From contig JAHRHY010000003.1 in the NCBI GenBank assembly GCA_019671135.1, forward strand, positions 3,162,001 through 3,226,000: a DNA stretch of 64,000 nucleotides, given 5' to 3'. Below the pieces are notes generated by a model, which was not told where the DNA came from, ran no database searches, and was given only the letters and a program-made list of their open reading frames with translations. Below are positions 44,601-53,926 of the stretch, one piece after another; the first letter of the stretch is position 1, and each line of letters opens with the position of its first letter. The translations under genes were made by a program, and so were the position numbers. This stretch comes from Linnemannia hyalina (taxonomy: Eukaryota; Mortierellomycota; Mortierellomycetes; Mortierellales; Mortierellaceae).

Positions 44601-44911
44601 CCAGTGATATTCGAGCTTGTTTCTTGCAAGCGGATGGCACCTTGAACGAATCCTTGGCAAATATTCGAAGCGACTATGAGGCTTCGGGTACTCCGTCCAA
44701 CCTCAGGGGCATCCTCCGTATCCATACCGAGTTCCATAACGTCAAGAGGGGTATGCCAACTTCCCACATCAAGAAAGACCCCGTGACTCGCGCCGAGGAT
44801 GTGATGGTGTATATCAACCTTTTGAACATGGACGACTTTTTCTTTGAGGGCATCCCAGAGCACAAGGACGATATGGTCCAATTGAAAAAGATTATCAGAT
44901 ATGTTTGCCAG
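38909..44911. repeat. Head-to-head inverted duplication, 3.0-kb arms
   Basis: Left arm 38909-41874 and right arm 41907-44911 mirror each other around a 32-nt spacer (41875-41906). Promoters, introns and coding sequence all match to within a few percent. The only length difference I can place is 39 bp in the C-terminal coding region. Homology ends exactly one codon before the stop codon of each gene. Outside the arms the flanks are unrelated. 38175-38900 has no supported gene. Confidence 0.95.
41688..42093. promoter_or_regulatory. Bidirectional promoter region of the two CRN genes
   Basis: 406 bp lie between the two ATGs and are palindromic except for a 32-nt spacer. Each half holds CACCGCTCCCACGC, CTTTTAATCTTCCC and a pyrimidine-rich stretch before the ATG. 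Words GCGTGGGAGCGGTGG and GTGGGTTTA recur upstream of the decayed CRN at 7.6-7.8 kb, suggesting a conserved CRN promoter element. No clear TATA box. Confidence 0.5.
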
Positions 44912-44917
44912 GGCTGA
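42094..44917 (+). CDS. Crinkler effector with P-loop NTPase and nuclease-like C-terminus (copy 2)
   Basis: Exons 42094-42400, 42495-42563 and 42651-44917 give 880 aa. Introns are GTAATG...TAG with a CTAAC branch site and GTGAGT...CAG. ATG 42094 fits the CRN start MVGKSLTLYCLVDGEA. Domain order is as in copy 1: CRN N-domain (about 1-102), linker, P-loop APSGSGKT, ALDEAQ Walker B, helical part and C-terminal domain. The C-terminal patch reads FLTKCPPNKMLIACSG and then ...AWFFSNRKYAGSLAIKFFSS, clearly different from copy 1, while flanking residues are nearly identical. The 13 extra residues are probably ancestral, because they keep a continuous frame on both sides. It is probably functional. Confidence 0.87.
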
Positions 44918-45002
44918 TCCCTTCTCCAAGATCTCCCTCTTGCGCCACCACGTTCAGATCCTCCCATGTCTGGCGCATTAAATCACTCTTTTGGACCAGC
45001 TA

Positions 45003-45403
45003 CTTTTTTTTTTTTTTTTTTTTTACTAATAACAACGCAGATTGCACTGCCCACTGCAACCGTTGATTGTTTGAAAAGAACAAATGAAAAAAATGGCGTT
45101 TTATTGTTGTAGGCTAATGATGAACTAGAATAGTACCCGCGACTTCGCTCGCGGAAGGTGTGGAGCATGTGTCGGGTGAAAAAGAAATGGTATGGGTGTG
45201 GTTTCGTATTGTAATATTTATTTATGTCTGTCTTTCTGTCACTTTCTTTTTTTTTTTTTTTTTTTTTGGGTGGGGGGGAATCTACGTTGGTCTGCCCAGG
45301 TATTTTTAAAAATGCCAACAAGCTACGCCCTCTGTAACTTGAACTTCTCTACGCACATCTACCCCACACACACTCTGCACTTATACACACACACACACAT
45401 ACA

Positions 45404-45441
<38 letters not shown>

Positions 45442-45460
45442 CTCTCTCTCTTTCTCTAGA
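45003..45460. repeat. Low-complexity region with T-runs, CGCGAGCGAAG-type repeat and (CT)n
   Basis: T-runs at 45004-45024 and 45246-45268, a reversed copy of the 18.8-kb repeat at about 45133-45245, CA repeats at 45381-45402 and a CT microsatellite at 45405-45455. Three hypermutable tracts lie within 500 bp. No gene. Confidence 0.85.
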
Positions 45461-45640
45461 TTCTTAGCACTCGCCCTCCTACCACACTCCAGGCACAGAT
45501 CGACAATGGCGCTCGGAGCACCCATCTCTTGTGCAAAAAATGAGATCCCGTTATCCATAACTTCCTGTTTCATTTTCCCCTTTGTATTCGCTTGGCTCTT
45601 TTCCCCCGCTAAGATAAAGTGTCCCAGCAATGAAGATAGT

Positions 45641-48001
45641 TTATTTGTTGTATCTGTGCCTCTTGCTTCGGCATCTCTCGACTCTGTTGGCCTTCTTCCC
45701 GCTACCTTCTTGTTCTATCTTCTGGTCTTGCCTGATCTTAAGGATCGTAGCCTGAAGACGATTGTACGTGAGCTTATGGTCCTTAGGCTTCAGGGACAAG
45801 GTGACACCGACCAGCTTGTTAAGCTCTTCCTTCAAACCATTGACATCCTCCAAAGTGACTATCTTGGGTGCGAGCCTAGCCACTTTTCTCGGTGGAACAG
45901 AGTCGGGGTTCCAATCGACGTGCCTCTGTTGGCTGTCGAATTCCAAGTGCTTCAGTTCCATCTTGACCAACGCAACAAGATGACATTCGATCCCAAGCTG
46001 GAAGCCAGTAGGACAACTACATCTAGAGATTGTGCCATGCTCAAAGTCGACGTTCATCCTGTAAAACACCTTCCTTCCGTTGACCGTTTTCTTGGACAAG
46101 GATCGGATCTTGACCGTCGAATCTCCTTCATACTTGATACGTCCGTGCTTGTTGTCGGTTATATCCTTTGCGGTAAATTCCTTCGCCACCTTGGTTAGCT
46201 CGACCGTCTTCCTACTTCCCGAGAACATGCGTCCTGCTCCTGAATCGCTGGTGATGCACTTGAGTTTGTAGGAAGGGAGAACTTGGCGATACAAGATGTA
46301 AATAACCGTGTCTGCATACTGACGCCTGCTATTAGCAAGATAGTGCCTCTTGACCTGATTATGGTAGGACTCGATAAGGTTGTTGGTGTTCATACGTCCA
46401 TATGAGATGTCCTTCCTGTGAGCGAACATCCACCTCGGCTTCATGTCGACGGAAAAGTATCGATCCAGAGTTCGGAGGAATGCGTAACCTTTCCACTTTT
46501 CCTTGAACTCGTCGATGTTGCGGTTGGCTTTGGTGAGGTCCTCCTCTACAACGAGGAATATATTGAACTAGTATGAAAAAAAAAGTTAGGGTAATTGTGG
46601 AGCGTGGAGACAATGGTGGTGTATGCCAAACGTTGATGCAGTAGCTGCTGAATAAAAAAAAAGAGAGAAAAAAACATGCGTTTTACCTCCCAAACAATTT
46701 CCGTCACCGTCGCTGCCTTTGCTGTCTTCAACCGTTTCTCAGGCCGTCCTGCTTTATCCAAACATTTACGGCGAGAATCCGTTGCCCTCATGACTAGTGC
46801 TGTTACAGCCTTGAGCACATGGAAATAGCAATAAAAAACCTGGGCGGAAGGAAATGCTGCTGTGATAGTGTCGAACTCGGCGATACCCTGATCCATTAAT
46901 GCGACCTTCGGAGAATAATCCTGGTGGTAGTACATCTTGATATGCGCCAGGAGTCGGAAGATCCAATCGATGAGAACCGCTTTTTTCGCCGACCGGGTTA
47001 AACAGAAGGCGACGGGTATACCGTAGCCTTCCGGATTTTGTCTTGCGACCAGTGTGAACAAGAAAGTGTTCTTCCTAATTCGTAAAAAAGAAACAAAAAC
47101 ATCAGATGGGAACAGGCACCAAATAGCCGCATCGGTAAAAAAAAAAAACATACCCAAATACCCCATGGGTTCCATCAATGGAGATGATATCACCATGAGC
47201 AAGTAGCTTCTCCATCTGCCACTTTGAAGAGAAACAGTAGGCGCCATCGTTTTGGTCGTGGCAAGAGAACCCCTGTTCTCCAGCAATGTCGTCCATCCAG
47301 CGTTGTGCGGAGATGACCCGGTCGTCGTGCTTCATGACAATTTCCAAGAGGACCTCGGACTTGACGTTCTGGATGTCATCAGGCGTGAGGATATCGTCGC
47401 GGCTTGGCCTAAGACCTTGAGCGATATCCGCGGTGATTTGCTCGTTGCTCTTGGAGAGCTTCACCTTTATATCCCTGTTTCTCGCGCCATTCTCAACTTC
47501 AGCTCGAATAAGTCGTTTCATGCCGTTGGAAAGGGGCAGATGGGCGACCTTATTTTTTGCAAAGTTGTGATTGTGCCGATAGAAATACATCACTTCAACC
47601 ACCTCCACTACTTTGTGACTGGTCAAGGATTGAGCCTTGTAGTGGAAGTTGATTCTACTTTTGCAGCCGCATTTTTTAGATCCTTTCCAAATAGCCCGCG
47701 GCCTTCCTGTTCTTCCCCCTGCATGGCGATACTTCTTCTCCTCCTTGTTGCCTGAGCAACCGCATTTGAAATAGTCAACACGGTCACCTCCCTTGCATTG
47801 GCGGCCTCCTTTCTTGTAAAAGGTGACTCCAAGGAACCGCTCATGCTTCGCCAACCAGATAGGGAATACGTCCTTCAACAGCGTGAAAGCAATAAGATCC
47901 TCGCCTCGGTAATTGGTGGACTCCTTGACCAATTCGATGTCGCCGTCAGTGAGAGTTCGTCCCGATTCAATGATAGATGCGTCTTTGTTAAACTCTTCCA
48001 T
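45641..48001 (-). mobile_element. MULE (Mutator-like) transposase, three exons, intact frame
   Basis: Exons 48001-47154, 47074-46687 and 46567-45641 join in phase to 720 aa. The N-part has a zinc-binding FAR1/WRKY-GCM1-like region (CGCSGNKE, KKCGCKSRINFHY, YRHNHNF). The catalytic domain shows ISIDGTHGVFG (first Asp), VALMDQGIAEFD, then FYCYFHVLKAV (C..H), and NNLIESYHNQVKRHYL (Glu). A SWIM zinc finger closes it (CSCPTGFQLGIECHLVAL). These are the standard parts of a MULE transposase, and no stop or shift was found. I could not find long terminal inverted repeats by eye. It could be an active element or a domesticated gene. Confidence 0.85.
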
Positions 48002-48239
48002 GAACTCAGTGTGTTGGTTGTTGCCGACTTTGCGCTCCGAATCCTTGTTGTGTTTCTTCGTCTATACATTTTCAAAATGAGTGAAAAGCAGTCAGTGTGC
48101 ATGTCGATTTTGTTTCGCAAGCATTTTAGACTAGTACAGGACCGAACTTTGTTCACTTTGCTTTGCCTTTTGTTGATTTGCCTATTACCTTTTGCTTCAA
48201 TTGCATGTTTTCTTTGGACTAGTTGAATGATTTCATGGA

Positions 48240-49170
48240 ACTACTCATCCATGAACTATAGGGTCTTGTTTGTTTTAAGGCGGGAGGTCTTGCGCTTACA
48301 CCATAATTTAGGTATGCATATCGAAAGGTAGAGAGTACCAATACTGTCTTTGTCCTGAAGAGGACCCATGAAAATCTCTTCCGTTTATGTTACACAAAAG
48401 AAATGGTCATCGATCTAAGAATTCCATCAACTCCTCTTGCTCATCTGTTTGACTTGGGTATACTCGAAATGATGTTACGCTGCAGACAACAGGCTGAAGG
48501 TTGGGAAGACAACAGATCATGTGTTCTTAATTTTTACTCAATTGCAAAGTAACGAGGTAGAGAATAGGTCATCAGACCTTGGTTTAAGGTTAGGGGGAGG
48601 GCGAAGTGTTAATTTTAGTAGAGAAAAATAGACGGGAGGGAAGAGAGGTGTTTTTATTCATGTTGGCACAACACTACCAGGATCTTTTTATGATCCAGGC
48701 AGGCCACATTTTCATTTCTCAATTCGCCAACTAAAAAGAGTTGCTCACTTGCAGCACCGATCCTCAACAGAAGATTGCCAAAGGTTCATTGCTGCAAAAG
48801 TCGACCAATCATTTCCAAAGTCCCAGAGAGACCTAGACTGGGATAACTGACAGCCAAGCGTTCATAGCGACTATTAGCGACGGTGTTTTTTGATATTTTG
48901 ATATTGGCTCTTTCTCTCACTCTTCATTGTCATTCGAGGTCGCATAGTTGATGCTTTAGTTCCTATCACTTTTTAGTGTGGTAGTAGTTAAATGCTTCAT
49001 TTTCAAGTGCTTTTATTTCAACATTTTTCTAAGGGTTCAAAAGCCTCTTCGTTTTAGTTTAAAAGGACAAGGAAGGATCGTATTCCTTCAAACACACCTC
49101 TGAGTGATCGGTCGACTCTTGTGCAACATTGCAAGTGGTCGGTCGACTCTTGGCATGATTGATAACCTTC
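48240..49170. other. Intergenic, no gene seen
   Basis: No ORF of coding character. It contains the CCAAGCGTTCATAGCGAC block (about 48853) shared with 12293 and, diverged, 30968. Also present is a short direct repeat around GGTCGGTCGACTCTTG (about 49110 and 49140). Confidence 0.6.
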
Positions 49171-49339
49171 ACACAAGTTGTATTTTCAGTGGCTTATAAT
49201 GCTGTTAATGGTAGTTTTGGATGAAGCTTGGATCATAAGGATCCCCAGCTTTTCTGTAGCCCATCTCCTTCCATATCTGAAGACTCCAATTTTCTTTCCT
49301 CTCCACAACGCCCATATCACCTTCTGCAACAGTTGTATA

Positions 49340-49560
49340 ATAATAGTCTGCTCTCCTTCTAACCACCTTCCCATCTAAACCACCTTCTCATCTAACCACA
49401 TCAATATCTAACCACATCAATATCTAACCACATCAATATCTAACCACATCACCACCATCCTGGAGCCCATAACCTAACACATATAAATATCCCAGCTCCC
49501 CTGTACTATAAACATTATCACTGCCCCAACTCTTGCACTTGCCCCTTCCTTCTTTTGACT
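49340..49560 (+). repeat. LTR-like repeat, inverted relative to the insert at 51.8 kb
   Basis: CTAACCACATCAATAT units are followed by CACCACCATCCTGGAGCCCATA, ACATATAAATATCCCAGCTCC and CTGTACTATAAACA. These match the minus strand of 51755-51956 in the same order. The ATATAAATA is TATA-like. Confidence 0.65.
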
Positions 49561-49804
49561 TTGTTTCCTGCTGTTGCACCTTCTTTATTCTTTCCTTATA
49601 GCATTATAGCACTCTTTCTCTTATTACACTCTTTTCCTGACCCTGACCTAAGAAAAGTACACCCTGTCAAGACCGAAGTACTTACAGTAAATATAGCCTC
49701 AAATCCCTTGTCAACTCTCCATTCTCGCATCCTACTTGTCTAACTCCTTTCACAGCCCTTTTTACCAATTCATATCTTCTGTGGTATTGCGGTTAGATTA
49801 CGTC

Positions 49805-50413
49805 ATGACGTATTTCCAAGCGCAAATTCGGATCAATCAAGCCAAAGAGGACGAACCGAGATTGCAGCTAATCAAAAGTGAGACTGGTTGTTGGAGGGAT
49901 CCCATTCCGCTCACAGCATGGGAAGCAACCGAATTCTCCTACTCCCAGGCTATTACTGTTCAAAGATCAGTGACTAGTGCTACAAAGATAGGTAAGCTAT
50001 TACATTTGAGATAGTGAGCGAAGACTTCATAAGGTCTTTTCGTCTCTGAACAAACAGATCCCCTCCTGTTTCGTTATTTCCAAGTCCTAACTTCACATAT
50101 TCATTACTATAACAATCCCTGTTACTATTTTCCAATAGGCTTTGATATTGGAGGATTGTTGAAAAACTTCGAGGCTTCCAACTCTATAACTACTACAAAG
50201 AGTTCCACTGACACTATCACAAGAATGGTCAAGAAAAAACCAGGAATGCACCGAAGAGTAGTCTTCTATCCAAACTATGACTATTACACATTCAATCTAG
50301 TCAGGGGCCGTAACAACACTATTGTGAAAAAAGACATCATTGTGGGTTACCCCATTATACTGCGGAATGGTTTCGCGGACGGCATAGTCGAAGTCGAAGA
50401 GAAACGTCTATAG
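49805..50413 (+). CDS. Small two-exon protein of unknown function (153 aa)
   Basis: Exons 49805-49991 and 50139-50413 join in frame through a GTAAGC...ATAG intron, giving MTYFQAQIRINQAKEDEPRL ... SVTSATKIGFDIGG ... HRRVVFYPNYDYYTFNLV ... GFADGIVEVEEKRL. It has no signal peptide or membrane segment, and looks beta-strand-rich with a Ser/Thr-rich middle. That alternation is loosely like aerolysin-type beta proteins, but I cannot support that assignment. A long AT-rich upstream region contains the LTR-like repeat. The frame is intact and it is probably a real gene. Confidence 0.55.
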
Positions 50414-50662
50414 ACAACTGTTGGACAAACATAAAATAGGGGGTTTCAAACCTTGACATTTGTCAAACCAAATAAACGACTATTTGGTTATACGTCACAG
50501 TCAAATACCTCTTCAAATCTTATGAAATACGCCAGACAAACTGGCGCATTTCAGATGCTCCCACGGCGTATTTTGCGAGGTAAACAACATGAAAAAACAA
50601 AAAAATAAAGGTCATCGTTTTAAAGGGGGGTTTATTCAAAAAAGAATTTCTTACAATACTCT

Positions 50663-50935
50663 GGTTAGCGTTGCCGAATGTAATGACGGCTAAAGCCTAT
50701 TATTCGACAACGCCAGGGACTCTAGATGTGTGTATCTTTCTTTTATTATTAACCGTGACTTCCGAAAAAAAAAAAATATTTGAAAATGAAAATGAAAACA
50801 AAATAAAGGGGACTCTAGGTGATCTGTTGATCTCTATCTACTCGCTAGAAAAGGGCGGGTCGGGTGGGACATCTAGAGTCCCTGGCGTTGTCGAATAATA
50901 GGCTTTAGCCGTCATTACATTCGGCAACGCTAACC
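50663..50935. mobile_element. Hairpin MITE with 67-bp inverted repeats
   Basis: Arms 50663-50729 and 50869-50935 are exact inverted copies (GGTTAGCGTTGCCGAATG ... CATTCGGCAACGCTAACC) around a 139-bp AT-rich centre. CCAGGGACTCTA appears in both arms and again just outside at about 50954, so an older copy may have been split. The related fragment at 35250 contains the same words. Confidence 0.85.
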
Positions 50936-50976
50936 ATTATTCTTCCTTGCCAGGGACTCTATCTGTGAATCCAAAG

Positions 50977-53359
50977 TTAGGAAAGAATGGCTGTGGTGAA
51001 GTTGTTCGCCAGGGACCGTGAGATTCTGTAGAACGCTTCAACGATGGCTGGGGATGACCAGTTGCCGTGTGTGACGACGTCGTCCAGTGGGATCCCCTTC
51101 TCAAGTGCGGCGGTAGTGCCCACTGCTCGGGCCTTGTATGGTGGCTGGGTCTCGTCTCGTGGCATCAGTTGCATGATCTCTTGGATGTATTTCCGGATCC
51201 GATCTGAACTCAATCCCAGGTTGGCTCGACGCACATGTCGGATGAGAGGAGTGAATGGCTCTGTCTCGACCTTGGGGTGTGTCGTTCTGGCGAAACGATC
51301 CTGGTTCGATGTACGTCGCCGATACTCGACATAGGCTTTGACCGGGCAAAAGAACTCGACTGGGTGCGGTTTGATGATGACAGGCTTGATGATCATTTGA
51401 CCTCCTCGGTGTTCCTTGGGGAATACGACTGTGAGCTCCAGCTTGTCTCCGTTGATCCTGCACTGGGACGCGTCCGTGCAGGCTAGGTCGTCCGGGCGCA
51501 GAAGACCGCATGTGGCCAAGAGGAAGCATGTCTTGGCGGTGAGGTCCTTGATGTCCATGCTGTGGTTGTCGCCGAGTGCTTGAAGACCAGTCAATATCGG
51601 TGTCAGATCCACTGTGGCGTTGTGGAGACGTTTGAAGGTGCCTGTGCCCATCACCTTCATAAAGTCCCTGAAGAGCTCATCCTCCTTGATCTCCAGTTGT
51701 TGCTTGATGGGAAATAGCTGTAGAATGGCTGACTTGTAATGTAATAGCAACAGAAGAAGGGTGATAGACAAGAGCAGGAGGCAGAAACGGATGGTGTTTA
51801 TTGTACAGGGGAGCCAGGGTATTTATGTGTGCTAGGCTATGGGCTCCAGGATGGTGGTGATGTGGTGAGGTGGTGATGTGGTTAGATGGGGATGTAATTA
51901 GGTGTTAATGTGGTTAGATGAGACAGTGGTTAGATGACGCTAATGATCTAGGGTCACAACAGATTATGATACTGTGACATGTAAGTGTGAACTGTTGTAA
52001 GCTTCCACTTTCTCTCTTCTAGTCCGTAGTCGAGAAAGTTCAAGAGGTCCATGGCCGATGGGTTGAGAGGGTCCCGATCGTGATCCTGCATCCACTGGAT
52101 AAAAGCTTGTTGTCCGGGAACTCGTCTCTTGCGGCGTGATTGTGCTGCCCTTGAGTCGAATAATTTGGCGAGGACTCCTGTTCCTGCTCCCTTCTCTACT
52201 GCTTGCTGCCGTCGACGTTCCAAGCTGAGAGCGACCACATTGGGTTCCTCTCGAGGATGTGCGGACTGTTCCCCGGAGCTGGCAAGACTTGGTTCCTCGG
52301 GATCCGTAGAGGCTTGTCGACCGACATGGCTGTGATTGTAGGGAACCAAAGCGCGCTCGTCCAGAATGGAGTGATGACCGTTGCCTTGACCTTGTCCTGC
52401 TTGATCTTCTGGAGGACCTTGCTGATTAGAGACCACGGCGGACACGCATAGACTCTGTTCATGTTGGACCAGCAGCTGTTGAACGCGTCCTGGCTCCAGG
52501 CGGTTTCCTCTCGCTTCCATGAGATGTATCGAGGAACTTTGGCGTTCGTTGCTGTTGCGAATAGGTCGATGTGGTGGTGACCCCATATCGACTCGAGGTG
52601 TTGAAAGAATGACTTGTCGATCGACCACTCCAGTTGCGTCGTCATCCTCCTGGACGGTGCATCTGCTGGATTGAACTGTGAGGGAACGTATGTCGTCTTG
52701 AGTCTTGTGCCCGTCTCCATGCAGTGGTTCCATATCCTGGTCGTCAGTTCGAGTAGTGGTTGAGACCTCGTCCCGCCGAATTTGTTGATCTGAGCGATGG
52801 TCGTCATGTTGTCGCAAATAACATGAATTGTCTTCCCGATCGTTTCTGGAAGGTGGACCAAGTGCCAAATGACCCGCAGCTCCTTCCAATTGATGTGGTG
52901 TGGTTGCTCCGATGCACTCCACGTCCTGGACCTCTCCTTGTCCTCGATCACAATCCCCCATGCATCTTCCGAGGCATCTGTGTACGCGTCGACTTCCGTC
53001 CTCTGAGGCAAAAATCCTTGGCCGTTCCATTCCGAGAGATGAGTTCGCCACCAGTTGAGGTTCTCCAGTGCCGCCTTGTCCAACGTAACTGGGTCCGTCC
53101 ACTTGCATTCCTTGGCTAGAGCTGCATTCTGAACCTGAATCAGATTCCTCGTCTTCAGTCGAGCCGGAAAGACTGCCACCGTCATCGCGATCGCCTTCCC
53201 AATAAACGCCGCCAGCCGTCGAAGTTGAATGGTTCCTGCCCTGATCATCTTCTCCGCCTCCCTGCGTAGGTCGCGGACCTTTGGTCTTGGCACCGAAAGT
53301 GTCATGTCGGCGGTGTTGATCCTGAACCCAAGATGGTCGATACATTGGGTAGGGTCTAG
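50977..53359 (-). mobile_element. DIRS-type tyrosine-recombinase retroelement (partial)
   Basis: The minus strand reads, from 53359: DPTQCIDHLGFRINTADM (RT thumb), AFIGKAIAMTVAVFPAR, then DIRS RNase H (VDAYTDASEDAWGIVIED, HINWKELRVIWHLV, IHVICDNMTTIAQINKFGG, NPADAPSRR). The recombinase ORF overlaps the RNase H ORF end in another frame: PGQQAFIQWMQDHDRDPLNP then TTVHTYMSQYHNLL. It is cut by a 202-bp insert and continues LLHYKSAILQLFPI, CGLLRPDDLACTD (Arg), PYKARAVGTTAALEKG and VTHGNWSSPAIVEAFYRIS (Tyr). This layout is diagnostic of DIRS. The RT catalytic part is missing because a Ty3/gypsy LTR starts at 53360, so the element is inactive. No gag-like ORF or terminal repeats were found. Confidence 0.85.
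51755..51956 (-). mobile_element. 202-bp LTR-like insert in the DIRS recombinase, 7-bp TSD
   Basis: CAACAGA occurs at 51748-51754 and 51957-51963. Removing the insert plus one repeat restores an unbroken recombinase frame across the join (HNLL|LLHYKSA). Inside, on the minus strand, is TGACCCTAG...ATAAATA and AATAAAC, so TATA and poly-A signals are in promoter-to-terminator order. Relatives at 10.5-10.9, 21.15-21.33 and 49.34-49.56 kb suggest a small LTR or TRIM-like family. Confidence 0.8.
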
Positions 53360-53515
53360 TGTGAAAATTTTTACGCTAGTCACGCACAATCGAATTGATA
53401 AGACAAGAGAGGGATCTTTGTTAACAGCCCAGACACCTCCATTTATGTCGGTGTCTGGTCATATGACTAAATTACTGTCTCTAGCCTAATTACATTAGCT
53501 GAAACCCCCGAGACA
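53360..53515 (-). repeat. LTR of the Ty3/gypsy element (156 bp)
   Basis: On the minus strand it begins TGTCTCGGGGGTTTCAGC and ends TTTTCACA, with TG...CA ends. A hairpin word (AGACACC ... GGTGTCT) lies inside. It follows the gypsy ORF after 400 bp of noncoding DNA with a purine run (GGGAGGGGATTG) 15 bp before the LTR. The other edge abuts the DIRS RT frame. Confidence 0.6.
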
Positions 53516-53926
53516 GGCAAATATGCGACAATCCCCTCCCATGGGAAAGGCTGAAAGCCGTCTGCTTAAAAACGCATATATGCTCTGCTCGTTTGTGTCT
53601 AAGAATCACTTGGACTCTGTGCATTATTTTACTGTTCTGCCAGGAAAAAATCTAAATAAAAACCTTGCAGACAGGTTGAGGATCAACAATCCTCACATGA
53701 CATTAATTGTTCACTCAAGGCAAAAAATCGTTTAAAAATCCTTGCGAGGGGAAAACCCAAGAGGGAAAACCTCGAACGTGATTGTAGGGGAAGCGGAAAA
53801 ACCCCTACTGCATTATTCATCGGATGCACTGATGATGCATGCTAATGACGATCAGGCATACGCCCGCGAATCGTCCTAAGCTCAATACTCATCTTCTCGC
53901 CATTAGCATTATTTCTTCGCAGTCGT

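Noticed and set aside
49805..50413. Aerolysin-type pore-forming protein
   Set aside because: Only a loose Ser/Thr and beta alternation is seen; no diagnostic motif supports it, so it was left as unknown.
53523..53735. 70-aa plus-strand ORF next to the gypsy LTR
   Set aside because: It lies in the 3' untranslated part of the gypsy element and has no motif.
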